DNA of 64,000 bases. It comes from Nageia nagi (Eukaryota > Pinophyta). The notes under the pieces are model-generated. The model made no database searches, was not told where the DNA came from, and saw only the letters and a list, made by a program, of their open reading frames with translations. The stretch spans positions 23,436,001 to 23,500,000 of the forward strand of contig JBITNC010000002.1 of assembly GCA_050084985.1 (NCBI GenBank), in the 5' to 3' direction. Shown piece after piece: positions 1 to 12,623 of this stretch (within the stretch, counting starts at the first letter, position 1; each line of letters begins with the position of its first letter). Both the position numbers and the translations under genes were made by a program.

Positions 1-940
1 CATTTATAGTTCCTACATGAAAAATTAAAAACCCAATTAAACTGTATAACATATGATACAAATTAAGTCAACCATTTTAAATCTGAATGAGTAGTTGTAC
101 CATTAATAACTCTCGCCAAGAAGGTAATAAGCTGGTACCTATGTGTTAAACACCACCACTAATATTGCATCCAATTCCAAGGTGATGTGGACTTTTATCC
201 CTCTACAGAACATCACTAGCTAGTCAGTAATGTTCAATATCTCAAGTACTCTTTTACATAATATCACCAAGTTTAACATAGCATAGCGAAAGGATATCCT
301 CTAACCAAATTCGATATATACCCTAGGCATATATTATTTTTGGACCATGTACTGAGATGGCTAGAAACTATTGGAATAGGCTTGGATTGGTAATGGGTGC
401 TTGAATTTGGCTAACTTTGGCCGTGATTCATCCAACATATTTAGTTTTTACTAATTTGAGCATATATGCCCAAGGTATATAGGATATATGCCCATACACA
501 AATTTGGCTGGAGGATAGTTGTATCTCATAACATATCTTATTTGCTTCCTAACTAATGCTATTATTTGGATTAACAAGGTGGGACTATGCCTGGAACTTA
601 GATTATCTGAGCAATGGTTATGGAGCTTAGAATTGGTGAAAGGAAGGGATAATAACAAATAAACATTGGGAACACACCATAAACGCACACAATAATGTGA
701 GTAACTAGAAAATTGAGAATGCTTAATGCAATGTACATCCGTTGTGCTCTATTTCAAGTTTGTTGAGATGAGCAAGGACTAAGGGTATCATATATTTATC
801 CATTCAAAGAACATATTTGATCTAGTAGTTGCACATTAAATTATCAACTGTTGTGTATTAAATTATCAATTTTTATAAATTTTTGAGTTAACAAGTAAAC
901 TATAAGTAATCATTTTAAATTTATTTTAAATATATCATTG
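1..940. other. AT-rich upstream intergenic DNA
   Basis: I see no coding region here on either strand. The only ORF (minus strand, 428-688) has no recognisable motif and no supporting signals. The one structural feature is a weak inverted repeat described separately. Confidence 0.6.
305..513. repeat. Degenerate inverted repeat
   Basis: The left arm (about 307-343, containing tcctctaaccaaattcg and ataccctaggcatatat) is partly the reverse complement of the right arm (about 465-511, containing gcatatatgccc and caaatttggctggagga). The arms match imperfectly with gaps, so this may be the remnant of a small inverted-repeat transposon. The ends and any target duplication could not be fixed. Confidence 0.3.
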
Positions 941-1206
941 ATAAGGGAGAGGACCCAGTAGTGATACTCTAACTTTACACCTCTTAAAATCCTACTTAAT
1001 AAAGTTAAATCATTCTAAATTTTTTATAGCTTTTTTCTTGCTAATTGTCTAATTTGATAGGTTAAAGTGTTGTTTTGAATAATTTCTACGAAATCTTAAT
1101 TATAAACAAAATATTAAACAAGAAAAAGACTGTAGAAAATTTAAAATAATTCGACTTTATTAAATCAGTTTTAAGAGTAGTGGGTACTTTCCTCTCACTT
1201 CCCATT
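941..1206. mobile_element. MITE-like terminal inverted repeat element
   Basis: The left arm (about 941-1042) and right arm (about 1119-1206) are reverse complements over roughly 85-100 bases. Paired landmarks include ctcttaaaa and taataaagt on the left with actttatta and ttttaagag on the right, and ttttttcttg with caagaaaaag. The centre (about 1045-1115) carries no ORF. Size, AT content and position just upstream of a gene promoter fit a miniature inverted-repeat transposable element. The outer ends (gggagagga against tcctctcacttccc) are imperfect and no target-site duplication is clear, so superfamily is not assigned. Confidence 0.55.
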
Positions 1207-1222
1207 AACTTTTCTCTTCTAA

Positions 1223-1480
1223 ACATTTTTCTAACTGTTACATCTTTTGACACAATCAGTAGCTGACATCCCTCTTACCCACAGGGAGGAGGAGGAGGAG
1301 TTGTACTTATATTAGCTGTTATCCACAGGAAGCATTCAAATTCGATCCGTGGTTAGCACTAGCTCTTTTCATCTGAATCTGACCATTTTTCTGTAATTGG
1401 CACACCTTTAACACAATCTGTACCTAGCATTGCTGTTACCCACACGGAGAAGCTGTTGTTTTACGCATATAAGCTTTATG
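1223..1480 (+). promoter_or_regulatory. Duplicated promoter segment upstream of the CCoAOMT-like gene
   Basis: Two imperfect direct copies of a ~95-base block lie at about 1223-1320 and 1382-1480. Shared blocks in order are accatttttct, acacaatc(a/t)gta, gttacccacac or cttacccacag, a purine-rich run, and a TATA-like motif. Copy 1 has the purine run expanded to five GGA triplets (about 1286-1300) and ends in ttatattag. Copy 2 ends in tataagc. The block lies 180-430 bases upstream of the start codon and reads as a duplicated proximal promoter. Confidence 0.45.
1468..1473 (+). promoter_or_regulatory. Candidate TATA box
   Basis: TATAAG lies in the context gcatataagctt, about 190 bases upstream of the ATG at 1659. 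It ends the second promoter-repeat copy. A start site about 30 bases downstream would give a 5' leader of roughly 160 bases, within the usual plant range. The alternative TATA-like motif at about 1308 ends the first copy. Confidence 0.35.
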
Positions 1481-1658
1481 ACATCTGTCCTCAAAGGGAT
1501 GGTCCACCGTTGAGTGCCCGACATTATTTCTAGTTAATGAAATGAAGCCAAAAAAAAAAAAACACTAGACGATCAGTTCACCTCTCCCCGTCAGTCCTCG
1601 CTAAACTATCTCATAGGCTATTATAAACTCAAGTCCGTTGTGCTTCGCAGGAAACAAA

Positions 1659-2774
<1,116 letters not shown>

Positions 2775-2816
2775 ACCTTTTTTTGAGGAGGACACGTATT
2801 TCACCTAGTAGAAACG

Positions 2817-2822
2817 AATAAA
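2817..2822 (+). terminator. Polyadenylation signal AATAAA
   Basis: AATAAA occurs 43 bases after the final TGA (2772-2774) of the methyltransferase gene, followed by T/G-rich sequence (tttgtttgtatgttttt). This is a typical plant near-upstream element, so the transcript probably ends around 2840-2880. Confidence 0.5.
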
Positions 2823-2829
2823 TTTGTTT

Positions 2830-3424
2830 GTATGTTTTTGTTAGTTTGTGAGCATGGGGAAGTATGAAAGACTAAGGTAATCTAGTTGTTATGAAAGACT
2901 ACTTGAAGCTCTGATGCTTTGAAACTATTCACTCCTCAACACCATTTTTATTATTCAAGTAATTAGTGCATTTTTTTTAACACTCTTTTATTACATTATA
3001 TTGCATGACATTAAATTATTAATGATATCAAATATGTTAGATATTTAATATCATATCTATTTTTATTATTTTATTTTATATTGCATTATATCTTTCGAAC
3101 ATTAAAAAGAAAATCTTGAAAAATCTTTAGATTTTTACACGTAAGATATTTTAGTAAAGATATTTGTATGGTTATTTGTGAAGGAAATTGAAAATGTAAA
3201 ATTAGTTTTAAAGATGCTGGAAATGAAGTGGTATTAAATTTTAATATACTTTGTGCACTCATGAAAAATATGATTACAAACTAAGCTTAGAACCCCATGA
3301 TTATCATAGTGCAAGATCACATCTTATTATTATGAAATGCCTATTCTTCTCAGCTAAAACATGGGAATATCACTTTGCAAATAGCATCTTCCATGGCATG
3401 GTATTTTTTTCTATGGGGGAATTA
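2830..3424. other. AT-rich 3' flank of the methyltransferase gene
   Basis: Very AT-rich sequence with many ATTATTTTA-type runs. A 117-codon plus-strand ORF begins at 3251, but it runs straight through short tandem duplications and has no recognisable motif, so I treat it as chance. Confidence 0.5.
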
Positions 3425-3537
3425 GAAACATTTCTTTGCTTCTTATACTACTTCAATAGATTAAATTTGATCAAAAAGAGAAACATTGCTTTGCTTCTTA
3501 TACTAGACTTCAATAAACTAGATTGGATCCAAAAAGA
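3425..3537. repeat. Tandem duplication, 55-bp unit
   Basis: Two adjacent copies begin gaaacattt(c)tttgcttctta at 3425 and 3480. Both carry tactacttcaata or tactagacttcaata and end in a caaaaagag block. They differ by a few substitutions and a 2-3 base indel. Confidence 0.7.
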
Positions 3538-3560
3538 GCTACACAATTATATGTGGATCT

Positions 3561-3746
3561 CTCATTATCAATGTGCCTACTATAATCTTTATCTATGTAA
3601 GTAAACAAGAAGAATCGGTCATTTTATTTGTACTCTAGTCCATATTGAAATCTCTTATGATCAATGTGCTTATTATAATCTTCATCTATGTATGTAGATG
3701 AGAAGAATTGGTCATTCTATTTATATTATAGTCCATATTGAAATCT
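3561..3746. repeat. Tandem duplication, 93-bp unit
   Basis: Copies at about 3561-3653 and 3654-3746 share tcaatgtgc, tataatctt(t/c)atctatgta, agaagaat(c/t)ggtcatt and tagtccatattgaaatct. The period between the tcaatgtgc landmarks (3568 and 3661) is 93 bases. Together with the preceding 55-bp duplication it suggests local slippage or unequal exchange. Confidence 0.75.
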
Positions 3747-3747
3747 A

Positions 3748-4596
3748 ATGTGGATATATCTCAAAAACTTACTTCATAACCTTTAATGATATATCTTTGG
3801 TTCTTACATGAACCTTGAAAGATAGCTAGTAATATCGATGAAATTTAGTTGACTATTGGTAACATAAATAAGACCTTGAATTAATTGGTGATAACTTATT
3901 CCATTATCTTAGACGAATATTCAAAATATTGTAACCCTATCTCCATTATTGTAAATATAGGTATTAGGTTTTCCCTATCTTCAATATAGGATATAAAAAT
4001 GAAATAGAATAAGATATACCATGTCAAATGTTATTTTTAAATCATTCTTCATCTTACCAATTAGATTATCCTTACTACTTGTAAGGATAAGTGTTGACAC
4101 CTGATTTGAAACACTTTTTGGGCTCAAAATATTTACCATATGATCCTTAAAATATTATGATCATCAAAGGTTAACATTTAAGTAATATCTTATGCATGTT
4201 TCTCTTTATTTATTTTAAGGCCCATCATTATTGGTGTTACTTGATAATGGTGCTACATGGTATATCTTATGTCTATAAAATGGAGAAACATATATTCATG
4301 GAATGGATATCAAATATTCATCTCGATAAGACCTTGCATATATATACTCTCAAGGATAGTTATGCTATATTTTGATGCCATATATTGATATTGGGATCTA
4401 TCATACTCCAAAGTTGTCTATCATTCTTTCGTAATATATACTAGACTAGGCTTACTTATGATTATGCTACTAATGGATCTAGGATTAATTGATCTAATTG
4501 TAGATGATAAAATGCAACCCTAAACTATAGTAAAGGCAGAAGCAATGACATATACTTTAATTAATGAGAAAAGATACTTTATTTTTCACAATCACT
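3748..4596. other. Intergenic sequence, nothing recognised
   Basis: AT-rich sequence with no coherent reading frame and no repeat shared with the rest of the window that I could detect. A tctataaaatgg motif at about 4272 looks TATA-like, but no gene follows it. Confidence 0.5.
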
Positions 4597-6106
4597 CAAT
4601 AATTAATAGAAATAACTCAAGATAATATAAATAACAAAATTGAAGTAGTGATATGGCTATAACATGCCCTAACCTATGAGATGATGGATAATAGACACAT
4701 ATTTCCTACTTACCTGGACGAAGAATATACAATTGAGAAGTGGATGAACATAAGGATTTAGATCTCATGTATTAAGATGATACCTTGCATGTAACCAACT
4801 ACTAATGCTGGCCATAGTGTTGGTGCTAGGGATCCTAAGGATACAAGTTATTCACTTTGGCATTGATGTCATTCACACTTATTCTAGGATAATGGTGAAG
4901 TAAATGATATGGCTCTTGAGTGTAACAAATTATAATCTTGATCAGTGGTATTGAATAACACCAACAAGTTTACTAGATATATACATAATATTATCAAGAT
5001 AAAATATTGATAGTCTTCCCATGCATATAATTCCCAATTTATAGGTTTAGGAATATATTTGAATGCACCTTGGCATCTTAGCACTGATGCTAGTGGTCCA
5101 ATCTACAAAATAAAAGAATTAAATATGAGAAGTAACTTAGGTAGATCATAAGCAATATATGAAATATAATACAATGTCATATTAATCATAATATAGTGAG
5201 GCTTATGTGGCATGTAGTTTGTCCTAAAAAGGATGCCTAATTATGTGTCAACACATGCCAACCTTTGCAAGTTTTAATGTAGTAAATTCAAATTAATGTT
5301 TGTAAAGTAAAGAAGAGAAAAAAAATATTCCTATTTTTTCATGGATCTTCATAGAATCAACAATTTATTAGTGATGTATTCTACCCCTTCTTTGCATTGG
5401 TTGTTGTTGGAGTGACCAACAAGAAGCAATTGCAAAGAACTTGTGAAAAAATAGAAATACCCTAAAAGATCATAAGAGCATTATGCATTTCATCATGTAA
5501 AAATAAGCATGTAAGAGCAAAGATGAAATAAATATAATACCTAGGAGCTTTCATCACCCATAGATATAATAAATTGATACAAGATACATTAATGAAAGAA
5601 ACACCAAGGAATTGATTGTTTATAATAACAATAATCATGATGGTTATTTAAAATCCAATAAAAAAAGGTGAGCATAAGAAAATTTAGTGATAGTTAGTTT
5701 AAACCCAACCAACAAAGTTGTTCATAAAGCATTTGTAATGTAATCACAATGAACTATATCATTGAAGGTATCCTTTACCCTAGATACCATCAAGAAGACA
5801 TGTGTACACTTGTGATGGTTAAATATTTCCCAACTAAAAAAGGATGTGAGCATAGATTAAATTCATGGAGGAAAAACTAAGTAGAAGTGATGAGGAGAAA
5901 CAAAACAAAGGTTGTTTTATGATTATCATAGACAAAAATAAGAACCTATGGTGTTCAACTAGTTGGGCATTGAAGGGAAGTGAGACAAGAATGAAATCAC
6001 ATGTAGGAATCCAATTAGATGGTAAATATAAAAACAAAGGTGAAAAGAAGAGTATAGAGTAGAGGTAAATTTAAATAGTAAGGATGAATATGAGAAGGTC
6101 ACTACT

Positions 6107-6990
6107 ATGGAACCTCAAATTTCTATAAATCTTAAGGATGATGAAATAATAGTGAATCTCAAAGAGCTACAAACTAGAGTCATAATATACAAGATCAAAG
6201 ATCAGCATGTGAATTGTAAAGACCTATTACAATATGCAATAGATAATTTTCAATATCATGGTGTGGTTAGTTTGAGGATACTCCTTTGCAACTTTTTTTA
6301 TGTTCATTTTTGAAAATATTGATAATTGTAAATGGGTTATAAAGCAAAAACTCAATTGGTTCTTTGGGAAAAGGGAAATCTATATAACAAAATGGTCTAA
6401 AACATTTAAATCATTACTAAGAAGGTGAATGGATATCCAATTTGGATCAATATATATGGATTACCAATGGAATTATGGAGTTAAAAAGGTTTAGCAAAGA
6501 TAGTAAGAGCTACTGGAATGTTTGCAATCCTAGATGATTACACTAAGGAAAATATGAAAACTCATTTTGATATGAGAAAGTTTAGATTAGCCATATGGAT
6601 GAAATTATCTACTCCATGGTAAAAAACCATATCCCTTTCTTCAAGCTAAGGATATTATGTATAAAATATTAACTATGAGAGTTATTCCATCACGTGCTAT
6701 TATTACAAACAAATCGGCCATAAGATTTAGAACTACACAAAAAGGAAGAAGACTCAAATCCCAAAATAGCAATAATTGAGGAGAATTCATTTGAGAAAAA
6801 TGAGGAATATGGAAAAGAGGATAATAACAAGATGATATATAAAAAAGTTTCTAAACTTGAAGATTTATTGGAAAAGGAAGGTGAAAAAATTAAACATGAG
6901 AAAACTTAGTACAACAAAACCAAATAAATAACACAACAAAATGAAGCAAATGCTAAGAATGAAAGTGAGAGATATCATCAAATGTAGAAG
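6107..6990 (+). pseudogene. LINE (L1-type) ORF1 relic: DUF4283 plus zinc knuckle
   Basis: This looks like the RNA-binding ORF1 protein of a plant L1-type non-LTR retrotransposon. From ATG at 6107 the reading includes IIVNLKELQTRVIIYKI and a block ending FENIDNCKWV, WFFGKR, YPIWINIYGLPMELWS. These are hallmarks of DUF4283 (a WxxxLP or W-I-x-x-x-GLP core). A CCHC zinc-knuckle position follows at about 6697-6740 (CYYYKQIGHK), where two metal-binding cysteines read as tyrosine. Frame changes and stops occur throughout. No ORF2 (endonuclease or reverse transcriptase) follows before the unit ends. The same gene in copy 2 confirms the assignment. Confidence 0.6.
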
Positions 6991-7260
6991 TTAGTTGAAG
7001 GATCCAGGTATGATGAAAATATGCATAATGGATAATATATGAACAAAACAGAGAATAAAATACCCATTGAACCTTTGGTTCAAAATTACAAGACACGAGT
7101 GGGAGAATGTAATATGATAAGGATTTCAAATTCTAAATTCCAAATTGGGTAGCTTGAGGAATAGTCAAATCACTATGGATGGGAATGAACCTCCATTGAT
7201 CCCTAGGAAGTAAAAAAAGGATGAGAGTTTTCAAAATTTAAATTTTGAGATCAACATCTT

Positions 7261-8594
7261 TAATATCTCATAAATATAATCTATTGATACTTAATTTTTG
7301 TAGTATCTATATTATATAACATATATGCTTTATGTTTGTGCTATGATAGATATAACTTTTTGTAAAAGGTTCCTAAAGAACCTTTTCAAAAACTTGTATT
7401 TTTTATTATTATCAAATTTACCTAAAATTAATTAAAGTAACAAAGGATATGAGCATATAATATTCAAACATTAGAAAATATGAGCTTTCATTTTCCATAG
7501 ACTTTTCTTAGGTATAAGTATATGCAATGAGAGGAACTTTTCTTTCATCATATAAAGATATATTAATGATATAGGAACATAAATGAAAGAAATATTGTAA
7601 TACCAGGAATTCAATTTACATAGGAAATAAAAGCTTTCATTACCCATTGATTTGTCATTAGCAAAACAATCATTAATGAAAGAAATTCAATCATAGAACA
7701 TGCAAGCTTTCATCATCCATAGAAAATGATCATAAATAAAAGAAACATTACATAATATAGGATAATATTTTACTCAAGAAAATATTTGAGAACATGAGCA
7801 TTGAATATCATGTGCAAATATGAAATCAAAGAACTATATTTAGTAAATAAAGGGATATAACATAATAAATACTTTCTTTGTAATTACTTGGAGGTATGCC
7901 CCCAGTTATTCTCCTTTGGAAAATATAATATTTACCTTTTCTTGCCCTAGCATTGAGGAACATTTATAAATTTGAAGTACCTCTGAGATCTGATAATATC
8001 ATTTGACTATCAAATAGTAAAACTAAAGCTTCTTTCTACGGTTATCTTAAGAATTTAGAAAATTACTCATTAAGGATACTTACCTATCAATGCTAGTGCT
8101 ACCCTTTGCACTAGAACTTATTAATTTAAGGTAATTTTATTTCAAGCATCATGTATTGGACTAAATATTTCATTAAATTATTCTTGAGGAAACTTTTAGT
8201 CATTTATTACAAAAATTTAATGCCTCAAAATATGTGTCCTATTTTGAGTTTTAAATAGGGTAGGATCGTTATCATTTATCACTATCAATTTTCATTTTTT
8301 TGTAAGGCATTTCATGGTTTTATAAGTTTGATGCACTTTATTAGAGGTAATTTTGGGATTTTAATGATTATGAGTGATTTATCACTTATTGGAGGCTATG
8401 AAGGTTATAATTACAAAGCAAGATGATCACAAAGTGTATGTGTTGTAGTCTAACCTAGATTCTTATCATGTGGTGAATTCTAAATACTTTAGGTATTTTT
8501 ATTATAACTTGTTTTACAATTAAAATCAAGTTTATTATGAAATTTATTGTTTAATTTTTGTTTAGTGGTAAATGAAGTGTAAATTACTAGGGCA
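7261..8594. other. Non-coding 3' part of tandem unit
   Basis: The ORF1 relic is followed by a stretch with aaaggttcctaaagaacctttt (a short palindrome at about 7367-7388) and then AT-rich DNA. It has several copies of the GCTTTCAT / ATGAAAGAAA motif pair. The equivalent sequence in copy 2 is at about 14521-15782. I see no protein-coding frame. Confidence 0.5.
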
Positions 8595-10700
8595 TCGATA
8601 ACTAATGGAAATAACTCAAGATAATACTAATAACAAAATTGAAGTAGTGATATGGTTATAACATGCCCTAACCTATGAGATGATGGATAATAGATGTGTA
8701 CTTGTTACTTTCCTGGACAATGAAGATACAATTGAGAAGAAGTGGGCAAACATAAGGATTTAGATCTCATGTCTTAAGATGATACCTTGCATGTTTCCAA
8801 CTACTAACGCTGACCATAGTGTTGATGCTAGGGATCCTAAAGATATAAGTTATTCACTTTTGCACTAATGCCATTCACTCTTCTTCTAAGATAATGATGA
8901 AGTAAATTATAGTTGTTAAGTGTAATAAATTCTAATCTTGACAAGTGGTGTTGAAGAACACCACCAAGTTTGTGAGAGATATATACAATCTTATCAAGAT
9001 GAAATCTTGATAGTCTTCCTATGCATATAATTCTTAATTTATAGGTTTAGGAATATATTTGAATGCACCTTGGCATGTTAGTACTGAGGTGGTTCAACCT
9101 ACAAAATAAGGGAATAACACATGAGAAGTAACTTAAGTAGATCATAAGTAATATTTGAAATATAGCATAATATTGTATTAATTATAACATAGTGAGGGTT
9201 ATATAACATGTAGTTTGGCTCGAAAAGGATATCAAATTATGTGTCCCCCCTTTTCAAGTTTTAATGAAGTAAATTGAAATTAATTCTTGCGAAGTAAAGA
9301 AGAGAAAAATAAACTTCTTAGTTTTTCATGAATCTTCATAGAATCAATAATTTATTAGTGATGTATTCTACCCATTCTTTACATTGGTTATTGTTGGAGT
9401 GGAAAATAATATGCAAATGCAAAGAACTTATGAAAAAGTAGAAATATCCTTCCAATATCATAAGAGCATTGCATATTTTATCTTAGAAAAATAAGCATTT
9501 AAGAGAAAAAATGAAATAAATATAATACCTAAAAGCTTTCATAACCCATAGATATTAAAAATTGATACAAGATACATTAATGAAAGAAACTCTAAGGCAT
9601 TGATGGTTCATAACAACAATCATAGTGATGGTTGTTTAAAAGCCAACCAATAAAGGTGATCATAAATATATATAGTGATGGTTAGTTAAAAACCAACCAA
9701 AAAAGGTGTTCATAAAGTATTTTTAATATCATCACAATGAACTATATCATTGTAGGTATCCTTTACCTTAGATACCACTAAGAATATTTGTAAACACTAG
9801 TGATGGTTAATTATTTGCCAACCAAGAAAGGATGTGAGCATAGATTGAAGTCATGGAGGCAAAATGAAGTGGAAGTTATGAGGAGAAATGTAGTATTAAT
9901 TATGAGGAGGAATGAAACAAAGGTCATTTTGTGATTAGCATAGATACAAATGGGAACCTATGGTGCTCAACTAGCTAGGCATCGATCAAAAGTGAGACAA
10001 GAATAAAATCACATGCAAGAGATCAATTAGATGGTAAATAGAAAAATAGAGGTAAAAAGAAAAGTGTAGAGTAGAGAGAAATAAATAGTAAGGAGGAATC
10101 TAAGAAGGTCACTAGTGAGGAACCTCAAATTTTTATCAATCTTGAGGATGATGAAATAATAGTGAATCTCAAAGAGATACAAACTAGAGTCATCATATGC
10201 AATATTAGAGGTCAATGTATGGATAATGAAGACCTATTGCAATATGTAATAAATAATTTTCAATGTGAGGGTGAGTTTAGTTTGAGGCTAATCCCTTGCA
10301 ATTTTTTCATGTTCATTTTTGAAAATATTGATGATTGTAAATGGGTTATGAAGCATAAATGCAATTGGTTCTTTGGGCAAAGGGCAATCAATATTCAAAA
10401 ATGGTATAAAATATTTAACTCCCTTACTAAGAAGGTAAATGAGTATCTAGTTTGGATCAATTCGTATGTATTACCAACATAATTATGGAGTAAAAAATAT
10501 TTAGTAAAGATAGGAAGAGCTATTGGATTATTTCAAGCCCAAATGATTATACAAAGGGATACAAAAAAACTCATTTTTATATAAGAAAGGCTAGATTAGC
10601 TATATGGATGAAATTATGTACTCCATGGCCAGAAACCTTATTCTGATCTTCAAGTTGGAGATCTTATGTTAAAAACATATAATATGAGAGTTATTCCATC

Positions 10701-12417
10701 TGTGAGATCCACCTTGTTTAGTTAATGGGTCCAAAATGCTCATCTTTGTAATATAATTTATTTAAGTATTTGCACTTTAATGTTGTAATTTAGGATAAAA
10801 GACTTAATGGGTTAATGGACCTTACTATGAGCCCCAAGTGGAACATCTCCCTCCTAAGGATAGATTAGGCATTGATTATGTACTTAGAGATCCTAATAAT
10901 GATTATGGGAATACCAAGGTCTATTTCTACATTTAAATGATGACTAGATTATTAATTAATCATGCCAACCTTAGGGAGATCCCCACACCCCCATGTTGGT
11001 TCAGTTTGATCCTAGGACTCCCACTCATGATTCTTTGGCCCACATGGGCATGCATGGTACATCTAGGACTGAACATTCATACTTAATGCATTTTAGACCC
11101 CTACATTGGTATGCATAACCCCTAGGCACCCATGTTAGGTGTTTTGGACCCCTAGGAGGACAATATTGAATTAGATGAGCTAGGAGATGATTCTTAGGTG
11201 AGATCTGGACAAAGAAAATGTATAACTAGACACTAGAGCCTCATTATAAGATACATTAATTATTATTTTTTCTACTATAGTCCATCAAAAAAGAAGTCTT
11301 AGCAATGCTAAGTAACCTTTCCTAGGTGCAATGTGTAGAGGGCATTCAGGTTAAAGGATCCTTTTTGTCTATGATAATGGTATAGTACCTTTTCCCATTT
11401 AGTGGTATTCTAAGGTATTACTTCTATATTTAGTGGTTTATAGGATCTAAGGAGGGCCCATTCAATGGGGAGGATTCTTATTTTGAAGAAGTGTACTCTC
11501 CCATGGTTTGATCATCAATTTAGTGAGAGAGGCTATTTGCATTATGCCCTAGTTGGATCCTTGGAGGCCAATATCAGTCTATGATGGATTGGTATTGTAT
11601 ACACCATCATTATATATCATTTGTATAGATAGAGGGAATTATATCTCATATTTTTATTGTCTACTCCATAATTGTACATGTGTTGGGTTGTGATTTATTA
11701 TTTGTGTATGTATGAGCCATGCATTGGCATTGTTATGTGATATTCATTGTGGCATGCTAGATGTTAGTACATGGATGTTGTAATTGCTTAATATTGTAAC
11801 ACTAGCTTAGACATATTGGAAATTGTAATGTAATATTATGTAATATTTCTCTTTAATGTTTTTATTCACTTAATGCTTAAAGTATCTTTAGATACCTTAA
11901 AGCATTAAGAGAATAAATTTAGAAAGAGGAATAAATATAGAAACACCTTTAACCTTATGCTTGGGTAAAAGGAAGGTTAAAGGTTGGGTTTCTTCTTATA
12001 AACAAATAGGTACCCCTCTCATTATGTAACTTGATGAATCATGGTAATGCTTATCTTATAGAGTTATAGGAATGCTTTTGTAGGAGCTTTGTAGTAGAAT
12101 TCTTGAGAAAATAGTAGGAGAGTTATCTTATAAGAAGTAATAGAATGATGGTTCAAAGTGGATGTGCTCCCAAGAGATGGAGGAACCACTATACATGGTG
12201 TGTTATATTTTGTGATTATTTTCTTACTTTGCTAGATGAATGTTAGATTTTTTGGAAAAGCTTCAAGGAGATATTGGTTTATGGAATCCTTCAATTCCAT
12301 CAAGATGTTGGTAATTTTATATATTGTATGCTTGTAAATGATTCCCTACACCTAATGTCAAGGTTTTTGTAATCGAATTTGCTAATTATTTATTAAGTTC
12401 CATTTTGGATCCTTACA
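10701..12417 (+). mobile_element. Solo LTR (Ty3/gypsy family related to elements C and D)
   Basis: The 1717-bp block starts TGTGAGATCC and ends GGATCCTTACA. It is flanked on both sides by the 5-bp target duplication CCATC (10696-10700 and 12418-12422). The uninterrupted homologue at about 6690 shows the empty site ttattccatca. Central sequence (gagccccaagtgg, gatcctaataatgattatggga, ccctaggcacccatgtta) is shared with the LTRs of gypsy elements C and D, with degenerate ~35-bp subrepeats of the catgttgg..atgcatgg type. A TATA-like ttataag lies at 11244-11250. With no internal domain and one LTR, this is the product of LTR-LTR recombination. Confidence 0.85.
11841..11938. repeat. Long hairpin inside the solo LTR
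   Basis: Arms of about 45 bases face each other. The inner arms are cttaatgctt-aaagtatc (11869-11886) and gataccttaaagcattaag (11891-11909) around a 4-base loop. Pairing continues outward through tttctcttt...tttattcac with gagaataaa...aaagagga. A second small hairpin follows, cctttaacctt (11946-11956) with aaggttaaagg (11973-11983). It may be a nested foldback element or an RNA structure of the LTR. Confidence 0.6.
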
Positions 12418-12623
12418 CCATCAAGTGCTATTGTTGTCAACAAATGAGCCATAATATTTAGAATTGCATAAAAAGGAACAAGATTAAAATCCCAAAAGAG
12501 AAATAATTGAGGAGAATTCATTTGTGGAAAATTAGGAATATGAAAAAGATGAAAATAGCAAGATGGCACATAAAGAAATTACTAAACCTGAAGATCTACC
12601 AGAAAATAAAGGTGAAGAAAAAA

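Larger units (their letters stand above)
4597..8594. repeat. 4-kb tandem duplication, copy 1
   Basis: This ~4.0-kb block is repeated immediately downstream (8595-15782). Start landmark: agaaataactcaagataata here, ggaaataactcaagataata at 8608. End landmark: aatgaagtgtaaattactagg here, aatgaagtgtaatttagtagg at 15765. Interior landmarks keep the same order, for example catgccctaacctatgagat (4664 and 8663). The unit holds a LINE ORF1 relic (6107-6990). Around 5549 and 7485-7740 it also holds a scattered motif pairing GCTTTCAT..CCATAGA with ATNAATGAAAGAAA. Confidence 0.8.
10117..12623 (+). pseudogene. LINE ORF1 relic, copy 2, split by a solo LTR
   Basis: The longer-preserved copy of the 6107 ORF1. 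The stretch 10117-10482 is open and reads in order EIIVNLKEIQTRVIICN, FENIDDCKWVMKH, WFFGQRAINIQKWYK, YLVWINS, matching DUF4283 of plant L1 ORF1. The ATG used in copy 1 is lost here. A 1717-bp LTR splits the gene at 10700/12418. Immediately after it the CCHC zinc knuckle resumes at about 12427 with CYCCQQMSH, then an in-frame TAG, then NC, so spacing CX2CX4HX4C is kept. The reading continues to the next insertion at 12624. No ORF2 is present. Confidence 0.6.

Noticed and set aside
3251-3604. 117-codon plus-strand ORF
   Set aside because: No known motif. It reads through a 55-bp tandem duplication and into the 93-bp repeat, so it is kept open by duplication, not by selection.
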